A stretch of DNA of 64,000 nucleotides from Mesorhizobium sp. M1E.F.Ca.ET.045.02.1.1 (GCF_003952485.1 NZ_CP034447.1:2604001-2668000), one strand, 5' to 3'. Positions 42,982-52,190 are shown, counted from the stretch's first letter. Translations and numbers: made by a program. Notes: generated by a model from the letters alone, not told the origin.

Positions 42982-43932
42982 CTAGACGGCATCACCGGTT
43001 GCCGCGAGTGTCGGTACGGCGCTCCTGTGCCGCTCGCCGTTGAGCGCGAGCAGGCCGGCGCCGATGATCAGCGCAGCGCCGAGCACGGTTGTCACGCGCG
43101 GTACCTCGGCGAAGAACAGGAAGCCCCAGAGCGGCGACCAGAGAATGCCGGTATATTCGAAGGTGGCGACGCGGTTGGCGGGGGCCATCCGATAAGCCTG
43201 CGACAACAAAATCATGCCGGCGGAGGCGACGAGGCCGCAGGCGGCCATCTTGAGGAAGTCCGGCATGGTCGGCCACACCCATGGACGCACCAGGAAGTCG
43301 AGGCTCGGATGGCCCGCGTGGGTGATGCCGGCAAGATGAAATATGGCGGCGACCGCCACAGCGCCGGTGAGGTAGGCGCCATTCTGGTAGAAGGCCATGA
43401 CCGTCGATGATTCGGTGTCGCCGATCCGGCGCGCCATCAACTGCGAGAAGCCGTAGAGGAATGCCGAGCCGAGCGACAGCAGCGCCGCCCAGTCGAACAC
43501 TCCGGCGCCCGGACGCAGCATCACGACGACCCCGACAAGGCCGATCAGCACAGTCGTCAGCGTCCGCCAGGAGACGTGCTCGCCGAGATAGGGCCCGGCG
43601 AGCGCCATGATGAAGAGCGGTGCCATGAAATAAAGCGCTATCGCGTCGGCCAGCGATAAGGCGGCGATCGCCAGGTAATAGACCGTGTAGGACGAGAACT
43701 GGGTGAAGGCGCGCAGCGTCAGCATGCCCGCTCGCTTCGACAGCAGCGCCTTCAGGCCGACATCGGCATGGACGACAACGATCAGGATCGGCAGCGCGAC
43801 GATGGCGCGGATCGCCATCACCTCCGTCACCGGATAGCCGCCCGACACTGCCTTCACCAGCGGGTCCTGCAGCGAAAACACCAGAACGCCCAGGCAGAGG
43901 CTCAAGATGCCAAGCACCATCCGGTTCTGCAT
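42982..43932 (-). CDS. DMT (EamA) permease
   Basis: 316 aa from ATG 43932 (MQNRMVLGILSLCLGVLVFSLQ), ten membrane helices in two EamA repeats, with YYLAIAALSLADAIALYFMAPLFIMAL as a typical stretch. Start moved inwards because the upstream extension is hydrophilic and covers the divergent promoter. Substrate unknown. The gene is convergent with cpdR (4-bp gap) and divergent from a LysR regulator, which probably controls it. Confidence 0.88.
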   Translation of the reverse strand: MQNRMVLGILSLCLGVLVFSLQDPLVKAVSGGYPVTEVMAIRAIVALPILIVVVHADVGLKALLSKRAGMLTLRAFTQFSSYTVYYLAIAALSLADAIALYFMAPLFIMALAGPYLGEHVSWRTLTTVLIGLVGVVVMLRPGAGVFDWAALLSLGSAFLYGFSQLMARRIGDTESSTVMAFYQNGAYLTGAVAVAAIFHLAGITHAGHPSLDFLVRPWVWPTMPDFLKMAACGLVASAGMILLSQAYRMAPANRVATFEYTGILWSPLWGFLFFAEVPRVTTVLGAALIIGAGLLALNGERHRSAVPTLAATGDAV

Positions 43933-44109
43933 CGACGTTCCAGCGAAAAAGAGCCCGCCACCGTTTTCGGGCAGCGGGCACGAGTGAGGACTCTTCGAAT
44001 TGGTCCGCGGCCGATTTCGCGGCCGCATATCCAATGGGTGCGGTGACTATCCTGCGGCGTTTGACATGTTGCAAACGAATTGGAATGATATCAGCGATCA
44101 AAATTTCTT

Positions 44110-45000
44110 ATGGCGATGCCTATGAAGCCCACCCTCGACAGCGACCTCCTGCGCACCTTCGTGGCGGTGGCCGAGACGGGCAATTTCACCAAGGCCGCCG
44201 AGAAGGCCGGACGCACCCAATCGGCAGTTTCCATGCAGATGAAGAAGCTGGAGGACATGGTCGGCGACAGCCTGTTCGAGCGCGGCTCGCGCGGCGTGGC
44301 GCTGACGCGCCGCGGCGGCGAGCTCATCGCCAATGCCCGCCGCATCGTCTCGCTGCTCGACGAGACGGCGGCGTCGCTGGTGGCGCCACCGCTCGGCGGG
44401 CTGGTGCGCATCGGGATACCCGCCGAATATGGCCGCTCGATCCTGTCGCGGGCGCTCGGCGAGTTCGCCAAGCGTCATCCGCGCGTGGAAGTCACTGTGC
44501 GCTACGCCCATTCGGCCTCGCAGGTGAAAGCGCTGGCGGCGGGGGAGCTCGACCTCGCCGTGGTGTTCGAATGGGAAGGTTTTTCCGGCGGCGAGGTGCT
44601 GATGCACGATCCGACGGTGTGGGTGACATCGATGCTGCACCATATGCATGAGGAGCGGCCGGTGCCGATCGCGCTCTACAGCCGCGACGGCTGGTGCCGC
44701 GACTTTGCGATCAAATCGTTGCAGCAGCGCGGTCTCGACTACCGCGTCGCCTATACCAGCGACACCAATGGCGGCCTGACGCTCGCGGTCACTTCCGGTT
44801 TGGCGATCGCGCCGATCTCGCGCAGCAACATCCCGCCCGACTGCCGCGAGCTGACGGCCGCCGACGGCTTCGGCGACATCGATTCCTCCAATGTGGTGCT
44901 GCACCGCAATCCGCTGGCGGCGGGCGAAGCGATCGACGGCATGGAGAACGCGATCCGCGAGGCTTTCATGCTGACCAGGCAAACCGCGCCGGCAGCATAG
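44110..45000 (+). CDS. LysR family transcriptional regulator
   Basis: 296 aa. N-terminal winged helix DLLRTFVAVAETGNFTKAAEKAGRTQSAVSMQMKKLE, then an effector domain with VRIGIPAEYGRSILSRALGEF and DLAVVFEWEG. It is divergent from an EamA permease across a 177-bp gap and by the usual LysR logic may regulate that exporter. The effector ligand is unknown. Slightly different start codons are possible (ATG 44110 or 44119). Confidence 0.92.
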   Translation: MAMPMKPTLDSDLLRTFVAVAETGNFTKAAEKAGRTQSAVSMQMKKLEDMVGDSLFERGSRGVALTRRGGELIANARRIVSLLDETAASLVAPPLGGLVRIGIPAEYGRSILSRALGEFAKRHPRVEVTVRYAHSASQVKALAAGELDLAVVFEWEGFSGGEVLMHDPTVWVTSMLHHMHEERPVPIALYSRDGWCRDFAIKSLQQRGLDYRVAYTSDTNGGLTLAVTSGLAIAPISRSNIPPDCRELTAADGFGDIDSSNVVLHRNPLAAGEAIDGMENAIREAFMLTRQTAPAA

Positions 45001-45031
45001 ATGCCGGCTGCGGGCGATCTGGGGGGACCGC

Positions 45032-47635
45032 CTATTTCAGTTCGAGCAGCCGCTCGAGATAACTGCGCTCTATGTCCGGGCTCAGCGCGTTGCCGAGGCG
45101 CTTGCGGATCGCTTCGAGAATCTGGCGGGCGCGCTGCACGTCGATCTCGTCCGGTACCTTGACGGAGTTGCCGTCGTCGGAACCCTTGGTGGCGCGCGGC
45201 CGGCCGAGCGGATCGCGGTCGGCGTCCTGCTGGCGCCCGCCCTGCTCGCTGCCGCCCTGGTCGCCCTGCATGGCCTGCATCTGCTTCATCATGTCCTTGG
45301 CGCCTCGGCGCAGCGCCTCCAGCGCGCGGCCCTGGTGGCCGACGGCCTCGTCGCCGTTGCCCTCGCCAAGCGACTGCTCGGCATCGCCCATGGATTTGCC
45401 GGCCTCGCCAAAGCCCTCATTGGGCTGCATGCCCATGCCTTCGAGGCCCTTCTTCAGCTTGTCGAGGTCGCTCTGCAGCTGGCCCTGGCCCTCCTGCAGC
45501 TGCTTCAGCGCGTCGGCCAGATCCTTTGGCGACATCCCCGGCCGGCCGAGCGGATCGCGGTCGTCGCCGGGGCCGGGCTTCTGCCCGTCCTGAGACTGGC
45601 CCTGCTCGCCATCCTCGCCCATCTGCTGGTCGCCGTTTTGGCCACGCTGGCCGCGCTGCATCTGGTCGAGGCGGAAAGTGTCGTTCATCATCTCCTGCTG
45701 GCGCCGCATGATCTCGCCCAGCTTGTCCATCTGCTGGCGCATCTCGCTGTCCTGCTCGCCGCCCTGCTGCTGGCGGCCGGCCTGCAGGTTGTTCATCATG
45801 TCCTGCAGCTCCGACAGAAGCTGCTGGGCCCTGTCGCGGTCACCGGATTTGGCGAGGTTTTCGATCTCGTCCATCATCCGGTCGATATCGCTCTGGCGCA
45901 GTTCCCGGCCGTTCTGCTGCATCTGCGGCGCGTTCGGGTTCTGCTTCGCGCGCTGGGCGAACTCCTGCAGGAATTGGTTCATCGCTTCGCGCAGTTCCTT
46001 CATCGCCTTGTCGAGCTCTTCGTCGCTGGCGCCGTTCTTGATGGCGTCCTGCAGCGCCTGCTGCGCCTGGCGCAGCCGCCGCTCGGCGGCCGACAGGTTG
46101 CCTTCCTCGATGCCGAGCGCGATCTCCCACAGATAGGCCACCTCGTTGCGCAACTGGTCATCGCTGCCTGCGAGCTTCAGCCGGCTCCTCGCGCTCATGA
46201 TCGCGAGATAATGCGACATGTTGTCGAAAGTATCCTCGGGGCGCAGCGTGATCGCGTCCATCAGGTCGAGCACGCGCGGCCTGGCGTTGGTGTCGAGCGC
46301 CAGCAGCCGGCGCTGCTCGATCACGGCGCGGGCCAGCGGATTGGAGAAGGGCCGCTCCGGCATCACCAGCGTCTTGGTTTCGCTGGTGGCGGTGTGGCCG
46401 GCATCGTCCGTGGCGGTGAGCGTCAGCTTTATGGTGCTGCCGGCCCAGACATGCTCGGTCAGATCCTTGGTCGTCTTGGCCGCGTTCGCCTTGCCGCCGC
46501 GGCGCGGCAGCGTCAGCGGCATGTCGGGCGGGCCATAGAGCGGATGGGCATCGGCCGGCGGCGGATCCAACAGCTCGAAGACAGCCTTGGCAGAAGCCGC
46601 GCCATAGTCGTCATCGATCTGGTAGTTGAGCTCGATGGCGCCATTGACGGCGCGCTTCGGTTCGCCGACGAAACGGATCGTCGGAGGCTTGTCCGGGATG
46701 ATGGCAAACGCCCAGTGGCCGAGATCGTCCTCACCGGACTTCAGCGTCAGCACGCCATCGGTGCTCAGCTTGCCGGAGAACTGGCGCGCTTTGAGCTGGG
46801 CAGCGGCTGGGGGCGCCGGCTGGGCGGCGGCGGGCGTGACACCCTTCGGCGCGGCCGGCTCGATGGCGCGGGCATTGCCGCTCACATCGGCATAGTTCAG
46901 CGTTTCCTCGCCGGAGCCGCCGGTGACGCGCAGCGACACGTCGCTGCCTTGCGGGATGCTGAAGGTCTGTGCGGCCTGATTGGCGTCGGCGGTCAGAAAC
47001 AGCGGCGGCTTGCCGGTATAGGCGGGCGGCGTCACCCAGGCATCGATGCGCGGCGGCACGGTATCGCGCGCTGCTCCGGCGACGAAGCCGTCGCTGATCC
47101 GGCCGCCGAAAGGCCCGAACGAGAAGGCGAAGGCGGTGACGAAGAGCAGTCCCACCAGTGCTCGCAGGCCCCAGCGATCGTAGTCCGGCACGCGTGTGCG
47201 CGGCCTGTCGGCGCCGAGGCTGGAGAGCCGCTCCGCCATGCGTTTCTGGTGCTCACGCCAGAGCGCCTGCGAGAAAACACTCTCCGCGCCGCTCGGCCGG
47301 TCGGTCTGCACCTGCACGGGGCTGTGCAGCAACTCGTTCGCGGCCTCGATGCGCCGGTCGACCTCGGCGGAGGACGGCATGCGGAAGAAGCGCAGCGGAT
47401 AGAGCGCCGCCAGCGCCGATACGCCAAAAAGGATCAGGAGACCGATCCGCGCAGGATCCGGCAGGCGCTGGAACAGGCCCAACCACGAGACGCTGAGGAA
47501 CAGGCCGGCGACGACTGCCAGCGGCAGCAGCAACGGCCAGCCACGCTCGAAGATCATCGAGGTTCGCGTCGCCAGCCGGCTGAGCGCCAGACGCCCGGCC
47601 AGACCGCGTTCGCTGGAAATGGGTCGTTCCGTCAT
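45032..47635 (-). CDS. TIGR02302 family protein (DUF4175)
   Basis: 867 aa. Two N-terminal membrane helices (about residues 33-90), a third near 155-175, then a long periplasmic region with Ig-like sections, and a Gln/Gly/Met-rich stretch from about 600 to 810 with coiled-coil character. The family is restricted to Alphaproteobacteria and its function is unknown. The motif DRDPLGRP occurs twice (about residues 692 and 805), framing a coiled-coil segment. The C-terminus VKVPDEIDVQRARQILEAIRKRLG is the most conserved part. It is usually next to lysA, from which it is here separated by two genes. Confidence 0.92.
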   Translation of the reverse strand: MTERPISSERGLAGRLALSRLATRTSMIFERGWPLLLPLAVVAGLFLSVSWLGLFQRLPDPARIGLLILFGVSALAALYPLRFFRMPSSAEVDRRIEAANELLHSPVQVQTDRPSGAESVFSQALWREHQKRMAERLSSLGADRPRTRVPDYDRWGLRALVGLLFVTAFAFSFGPFGGRISDGFVAGAARDTVPPRIDAWVTPPAYTGKPPLFLTADANQAAQTFSIPQGSDVSLRVTGGSGEETLNYADVSGNARAIEPAAPKGVTPAAAQPAPPAAAQLKARQFSGKLSTDGVLTLKSGEDDLGHWAFAIIPDKPPTIRFVGEPKRAVNGAIELNYQIDDDYGAASAKAVFELLDPPPADAHPLYGPPDMPLTLPRRGGKANAAKTTKDLTEHVWAGSTIKLTLTATDDAGHTATSETKTLVMPERPFSNPLARAVIEQRRLLALDTNARPRVLDLMDAITLRPEDTFDNMSHYLAIMSARSRLKLAGSDDQLRNEVAYLWEIALGIEEGNLSAAERRLRQAQQALQDAIKNGASDEELDKAMKELREAMNQFLQEFAQRAKQNPNAPQMQQNGRELRQSDIDRMMDEIENLAKSGDRDRAQQLLSELQDMMNNLQAGRQQQGGEQDSEMRQQMDKLGEIMRRQQEMMNDTFRLDQMQRGQRGQNGDQQMGEDGEQGQSQDGQKPGPGDDRDPLGRPGMSPKDLADALKQLQEGQGQLQSDLDKLKKGLEGMGMQPNEGFGEAGKSMGDAEQSLGEGNGDEAVGHQGRALEALRRGAKDMMKQMQAMQGDQGGSEQGGRQQDADRDPLGRPRATKGSDDGNSVKVPDEIDVQRARQILEAIRKRLGNALSPDIERSYLERLLELK

Positions 47636-47746
47636 CGGCCCTTCCTGCCCGGGCGGGATGGCCCGGACCTCATGAGCAGAATACCAGCAAACACGGCAAA
47701 GGCGAGGCGGGTTCCAAAATCGTGAAGAGGTTAGCCCCCGTTATGG

Positions 47747-48703
47747 TCAGAAATTCGCGGGATTTGTGTTGGAGCCGCAGACCAGAACGGCAACGCGCTC
47801 GTCCGGCGACGGCTCGTAGCGGCCCGAAAGCATCGCCGCGAAGGCGGCGGCGCCGCCGGGCTCGGCAATGATTCGCGCGCGGTCCCAGAGCGCTTTCTGC
47901 GCCGCCACGATGTCGTCGTCGCCGACCAGGATCGAGCGCTCGACAAAGGCCTCGGCGATCGGGAACATCATTTCGCCGACACGCTTCGGCGCCAACGAAT
48001 CGGCGGCAATTCCCTCGGCCGGCGCATCGACCGGCTTGCCGGCCTCGAACGCGCGGTAAAGCGTCGGCGCTCCCTCGGGTTCGATGGCGATGATACGGAT
48101 GCGGCCAGCGAACCAGGCTGCGATGCCGCCGATCAGACCGCCGCCGCCGACGGCGACCAGAAGCGTGTCGATCCCGGGCAGGTCGGCTTCGATCTCGAGG
48201 CCGACCGTGCCCTGGCCGATGAGCGTTTCTTCCTGATTGAAGGCATGGATCTGCAGGGCACCGGTCTTTTCGGCAAAATCCTCGCTGGCGGCCAGCGCTT
48301 CGGCATAGCGCTCGCCGCCGACGATCAGCTGGGCGCCGTAGCCGCGGATGCGCTCGAGCTTCGCCGGCGGGCTGACCTCGGGCACGAAGATGGTGGCCTT
48401 GTGCCCGAGCTTCATGGCGGCATAGCCAACCGCCGCGCCATGATTGCCGCCGGAGGCGGCGACGACGCCTGCTTCCGGCACCTGCCGCTCGAGCAGATTG
48501 GTGAAGGCGCCGCGCGCCTTGAACGAGCCGGAATGCTGCAGGCATTCGAGCTTCAGGTCGACCGGAAAGGCCGGCCGGCCGAAATCCGCCATGTCGACGC
48601 GCATCACCGGCGTGTGGCGCACATAAGGGCGAATGCGCGGCTCCACGGCGGCAATGCGTTCGCGTGTGATCGTCCCTTTGTCCAATGGGCTTGTGTTCAG
48701 CAT
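47747..48703 (-). CDS. Threonine/serine dehydratase family PLP enzyme
   Basis: 318 aa fold-type II PLP protein. PLP lysine in SGSFKARGAFTNLL near residue 60, SGGNHGAAVGYAA and GGGGLIGGIAAW bind substrate and phosphate, and CGSNTNPANF closes the protein. The short length and absence of an ACT domain suggest a catabolic serine/threonine dehydratase, or a hydroxyaspartate dehydratase-like enzyme. Divergent from an ArsR regulator with only 50 bp between start codons, so that regulator likely controls it. Confidence 0.85.
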   Translation of the reverse strand: MLNTSPLDKGTITRERIAAVEPRIRPYVRHTPVMRVDMADFGRPAFPVDLKLECLQHSGSFKARGAFTNLLERQVPEAGVVAASGGNHGAAVGYAAMKLGHKATIFVPEVSPPAKLERIRGYGAQLIVGGERYAEALAASEDFAEKTGALQIHAFNQEETLIGQGTVGLEIEADLPGIDTLLVAVGGGGLIGGIAAWFAGRIRIIAIEPEGAPTLYRAFEAGKPVDAPAEGIAADSLAPKRVGEMMFPIAEAFVERSILVGDDDIVAAQKALWDRARIIAEPGGAAAFAAMLSGRYEPSPDERVAVLVCGSNTNPANF

Positions 48704-48719
48704 GCGCGGCTCCCTGGGG

Positions 48720-48753
48720 TTGACTTCAATTAGTAACTTAGCAAAATGGCTAA
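48720..48753 (+). promoter_or_regulatory. Promoter/operator of the ArsR gene abutting its start codon
   Basis: TTGACT (48720-48725) and CAAAAT (48742-48747) at 16-nt spacing place the transcription start at the A of the ATG (48754). The inverted repeat TTAGC-N6-GCTAA (48738-48753) spans the -10 and ends at the start codon. No Shine-Dalgarno is present. Confidence 0.55.
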
Positions 48754-49056
48754 ATGCAAGAGGTCGATATTTTCAAGGCGATCGCCAACGAGCGCCGGCT
48801 GCAAATCCTCGATTGGCTGAAGGACCCACGCGCGCATTTCCCGCGCCAGGCCGATGGCGATCTGGTGCAGGACGGTGTCTGCGCCCTGCTGATCGCCGAA
48901 AAGCTCGGCATCACACAGGCGACGCTCAGCGAGCATATGCGCGTCTTGACGCAGGCCGGCCTGCTCAGCGCCAAGCGCACCAGGCAGTGGATTTTCTATC
49001 GCCGCGACGAGGACAGGATCGCCGAAGCCAAGGCGCTCATTCTGCGAAAAATCTAG
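48754..49056 (+). CDS. ArsR family winged-helix regulator
   Basis: 100 aa (MQEVDIFKAIANERRLQILDWL). Winged helix with CALLIAEKLGITQATLSEHMRVLTQAGLLSAKRTRQWIFYRRD. No CxC metal site in the alpha3 helix, so a metabolic or unknown signal is more likely. The start codon directly follows an inverted-repeat operator and there is no ribosome binding site, suggesting leaderless, autoregulated expression. Divergent from the dehydratase gene, its likely target. Confidence 0.9.
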   Translation: MQEVDIFKAIANERRLQILDWLKDPRAHFPRQADGDLVQDGVCALLIAEKLGITQATLSEHMRVLTQAGLLSAKRTRQWIFYRRDEDRIAEAKALILRKI

Positions 49057-49109
49057 TGCGTTTCACCGTTTCACGGAAACGGCGAACCGCTTTATCTCTT
49101 TGTTTTCAC

Positions 49110-49178
49110 GCAATTCCGGGCGGAAGGCTACGGCGAAGTCGCCGAGCCTAACCGTTACACACTTTTCCTGGATTGCTC
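49110..49178. repeat. Palindromic repeat, GCAATTCC arms, with hairpin insertion (family C)
   Basis: GCAATTCC on the left pairs imperfectly with GGATTGC on the right. Relative to the copy at 17306 it carries an extra GGCTACGGCGAAGTCGCCGAGCC hairpin-forming segment (49127-49149) in the middle. It lies between the ArsR gene and lysA (convergent). Confidence 0.7.
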
Positions 49179-49191
49179 TAGCGGCTCGCGG

Positions 49192-50460
49192 CTACGTCAG
49201 CCAATCCGGGATCGAATCGAGCCCGATCAGCTCCTCATAGGTCTGGCGCGGCCGCACGACGTGGAAACGGTCGCCGTCGACCAGCACTTCGGGCACCAGG
49301 AGCCGGGTGTTGTAGGTGCCGGCCTGCACCGCGCCATAGGCGCCGGCGGTAGCGACGGCGATGAGATCGCCGGCCTTCAACCTGGGCAGGTCGCGGTCGT
49401 GTCCGAGATAGTCGCCGGTCTCACAAACCTGGCCGACCACGTCGACCTTCATGCGCGGCGTTGCGGCCGGCGGCTGCACCACCGGCTTGATGTCGTGGAA
49501 TGCGTCATAGAGCGTCGGCCTGATCAGGTCGTTCATGGCGGCGTCGACGACGAGGAAGTTCTTGGCGTCGCCTTCCTTCACGAAGATCACCTCGGAGACC
49601 AGGATGCCGGCATTGCCGACGATCAGTCGGCCAGGCTCGAACATCACCTTCAGGCCGAGCTTGGTGACGTGCTTGCGCACGATCTCGGCATAGGCATCGG
49701 GCAGCGGCGGCGGGCTGTTGTCGACGCGGTAAGGGATGCCGAGACCGCCGCCAAGATCGACATGCTCGATCCTATGCCCATCGGCGCGCAGCGTTCCGAC
49801 CAGTTCCACCAGCAGCGCAAAGGCGTCGTCGAAGGGCTGCAACTCGGTGATCTGGCTGCCGATATGGGTGTCGATACCGGTCACCCTGATGCCGGGCAGC
49901 TCGGCCGCGCGGGCATAGACCTGGCGTGCCCGCTGCCAGGGAATGCCGAACTTGTTCTCCGCCTTGCCGGTCGAGATCTTCTTGTGGGTCTTGGCGTCGA
50001 CATCGGGATTGATGCGCAGTGAAATCGGCGCCACCTTGCCGAGCGCGGTCGCGCGCTGAGAAAGCAATTCCAGCTCCGGCTCGGACTCGACGTTGAAGCA
50101 GAGGATGCCGGCGGCGAGCGCGAAGTCCATCTCGCGCGCGGTCTTGCCGACGCCCGAAAACAGGATCTTGTCGGCCGGGATGCCGGCGGCCAAGGCGCGG
50201 CGCAATTCGCCTTCCGACACCACGTCGGCGCCGGCGCCTTGCCTGGCCAGCGTCTTCAGCACGGCCTGGTTGGAGTTCGCCTTCATGGCGTAGCAGACGA
50301 GTGCGTCGAGGTCGCTGAAAGCCTCCTTGAAGACGCGAAAATGCCTGGTCAGCGTCGCGGTCGAATAGCAGTAGAAGGGCGTGCCGACCTGCCTGGCGAT
50401 GTCGGGGATTGCGACGTCCTCGGCGTGAAGCACGCCGTCGCGGTAATCGAAATGGTTCAC
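49192..50460 (-). CDS. lysA: Diaminopimelate decarboxylase
   Basis: 422 aa from a GTG start at 50460 (reads MNHFDYRDGVLHAEDVAI after the initiator). Alanine-racemase-fold PLP enzyme: PLP lysine in YAMKANSNQAVL, HIGSQITEL, GGGLGIPY, and the CETGD active-site motif from the other subunit, all in place. Last step of lysine synthesis. Longer frames upstream lack homology. Together with the small lipoprotein and argH it forms a conserved rhizobial block. Confidence 0.96.
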   Translation of the reverse strand: MNHFDYRDGVLHAEDVAIPDIARQVGTPFYCYSTATLTRHFRVFKEAFSDLDALVCYAMKANSNQAVLKTLARQGAGADVVSEGELRRALAAGIPADKILFSGVGKTAREMDFALAAGILCFNVESEPELELLSQRATALGKVAPISLRINPDVDAKTHKKISTGKAENKFGIPWQRARQVYARAAELPGIRVTGIDTHIGSQITELQPFDDAFALLVELVGTLRADGHRIEHVDLGGGLGIPYRVDNSPPPLPDAYAEIVRKHVTKLGLKVMFEPGRLIVGNAGILVSEVIFVKEGDAKNFLVVDAAMNDLIRPTLYDAFHDIKPVVQPPAATPRMKVDVVGQVCETGDYLGHDRDLPRLKAGDLIAVATAGAYGAVQAGTYNTRLLVPEVLVDGDRFHVVRPRQTYEELIGLDSIPDWLT

Positions 50461-50480
50461 GTGCGGTGGTTCCGAAATTG

Positions 50481-50515
50481 GAGCACGATGAGATCGGACG
50501 ATCTCATCGGCTCTA
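50481..50515. repeat. Palindromic repeat, family B variant
   Basis: GAGCACGATGAGATC mirrors GATCTCATCGGCTC around GGAC. The outer end CTCTA matches that of the family B repeat at 15112, but the centre is different. The last three bases (minus strand TAG) are the stop codon of the small lipoprotein gene. Confidence 0.7.
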
Positions 50516-50719
50516 GAGCAAAGGATCGAGAATGAACTTCTTGTCCTTGACCGGTTTCTCCGGCTCCGGCGGCAGCGGCTGTTTCGCCTTCTCCGCATCC
50601 TTGCGCGCCTGCACGGCCGCCTCGTAAGGCGTGTCGAGGCCGGTCCTTCGGCCGCAGGCCGTGACGGCAACCATCGCCGCGAGCAGCGCGAGCGTCACCA
50701 AAATCCTGCTTCCGGTCAT
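50513..50719 (-). CDS. Small lipoprotein, LptM-like
   Basis: 68 aa from ATG 50719 (MTGSRILVTLALLAAMVAVTACG). The signal peptide ends in a lipobox VTAC (Cys at residue 22), so the protein is a lipoprotein. The remaining ~46 residues are charged and proline-rich (PLPPEPEKPVKDKKFILDPLL), which is the pattern of LptM-type lipoproteins found between argH and lysA; LptM helps mature the LptD lipopolysaccharide translocon. An in-frame upstream ATG (50782) would hide the signal peptide. Confidence 0.8.
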   Translation of the reverse strand: MTGSRILVTLALLAAMVAVTACGRRTGLDTPYEAAVQARKDAEKAKQPLPPEPEKPVKDKKFILDPLL

Positions 50720-50789
50720 CGATCCATCCGTCCGAAACTGTTTGCGTGCTGCGCTTTTATCCGAGTTTTCGGCGTATTGCATCCCGGCA

Positions 50790-52190
50790 TTACGCCTTGG
50801 CGAGCCGCTTTTTCCAATAGCGGATCTGCTTCTTCACCTCGGACGGCGCGGTGCCGCCGAAACTTGTGCGGCTCTTCACCGAATTCTGCACCGCAAGCAC
50901 CGAGAAGATGCCGTCGGTGATGCCGGGATGGATCGACTGCAAGTCCTTCAGCGACAGCTTCTCCAGGCTGACCTTCTTGTCCTCGGCCAGCGCCACGGCG
51001 CGGCCAGTGACATGGTGGGCCTCGCGGAAGGGGAGGCCCAGATTGCGAACCAGCCAGTCGGCAAGGTCGGTGGCGGTGGCATGGCCGGCGCCGGCGGCTT
51101 TCTTCATGGCCGCTGCGTTCACGGTCATGTCGCGCACCATGCCGGTGGTCGCGGCCAGCATCAGGTCGAGCGTCTCGGCGGCGTCGAAGACCGATTCCTT
51201 GTCTTCCTGCATGTCCTTGCCGTAGGTCAGCGGCATGCCCTTCATGACGGTCAGCAGGCCGACGAGATGGCCGTTGATGCGGCCGGTCTTGCCGCGCACC
51301 AGTTCGGCGGCGTCGGGGTTCTTCTTCTGCGGCATGATCGAGGAGCCGGTGGAGAACGAATCCGAGAGCCGGATGAAGCCGAATTGCGGGGTCGACCAGA
51401 TGATGATCTCCTCGGCGAGCCGCGACAGATGCGTGCCGCAGATCGCGGCGATCGAGAGGAACTCGAGCGCGAAGTCGCGGTCCGACACGCTGTCGAGGGA
51501 ATTGCGCATCGGCTCGCGGAAGCCGAGAGCCTTGGCCGTCATGTGACGGTCGATGCCGAAGCTGGTGCCGGCAAGAGCGGCGGCGCCCAGCGGGCTTTCG
51601 TCCATCCGCTCGATGGCATCGCGGACGCGCGAGAGGTCGCGACCGAACATCTCGACATAGGCCATGCAATGGTGCCCGAAGGTCACCGGCTGCGCGGCCT
51701 GCATATGGGTGAAGCCGGGCATCACCGTCGCGGCGTGCTCCTCGGCGCGCTCCAGGAAAGCGGCGATCAGGCCCTTCAGCGCCTCAGCGACGCGCTGGCA
51801 TTCTTCCTTGACCCACAGCCTGAGGTCGACGGCCACCTGGTCGTTGCGCGAGCGGGCGGTGTGCAGGCGCCCCGCAGCCGAGCCGATCAGGTCGGCAAGC
51901 CGCGCCTCGACATTCATGTGGATGTCTTCCAGCCGGGTCGAGAATTCGAACTTGCCGGCCTCGATCTCTTTCAGAACCGTGTTCAGCCCGTGAGCGATTT
52001 TTTCTTGATCGGCGGCCGAAATAATGCCCGTTTGCGCCAGCATCTCGCTATGGGCGATCGATCCGCGGATGTCCTGCGCATAGAGTTTGCGGTCGAAGGA
52101 GATCGACGCGTTGATCGCTTCCATGATCGCGGCCGGACCCGAGGCAAAACGTCCGCCCCACATCTGGTTGCTGGCCTTCTTGTCGCTCAT
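50790..52190 (-). CDS. argH: Argininosuccinate lyase
   Basis: 466 aa. The fumarase/aspartase-superfamily signature [20 protein letters not shown] near residues 283-302 contains the catalytic flexible loop, and [10 protein letters not shown] and [13 protein letters not shown] are the other substrate-binding motifs. It makes arginine and fumarate. Typical length. Divergent from tlpA (35-bp gap between starts) and upstream of the small lipoprotein and lysA. Confidence 0.97.
   Translation of the reverse strand: MSDKKASNQMWGGRFASGPAAIMEAINASISFDRKLYAQDIRGSIAHSEMLAQTGIISAADQEKIAHGLNTVLKEIEAGKFEFSTRLEDIHMNVEARLADLIGSAAGRLHTARSRNDQVAVDLRLWVKEECQRVAEALKGLIAAFLERAEEHAATVMPGFTHMQAAQPVTFGHHCMAYVEMFGRDLSRVRDAIERMDESPLGAAALAGTSFGIDRHMTAKALGFREPMRNSLDSVSDRDFALEFLSIAAICGTHLSRLAEEIIIWSTPQFGFIRLSDSFSTGSSIMPQKKNPDAAELVRGKTGRINGHLVGLLTVMKGMPLTYGKDMQEDKESVFDAAETLDLMLAATTGMVRDMTVNAAAMKKAAGAGHATATDLADWLVRNLGLPFREAHHVTGRAVALAEDKKVSLEKLSLKDLQSIHPGITDGIFSVLAVQNSVKSRTSFGGTAPSEVKKQIRYWKKRLAKA

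Noticed and set aside
45335..47725. 796-codon plus-strand frame
   Set aside because: Antisense to the TIGR02302 gene; no domain or start signal.
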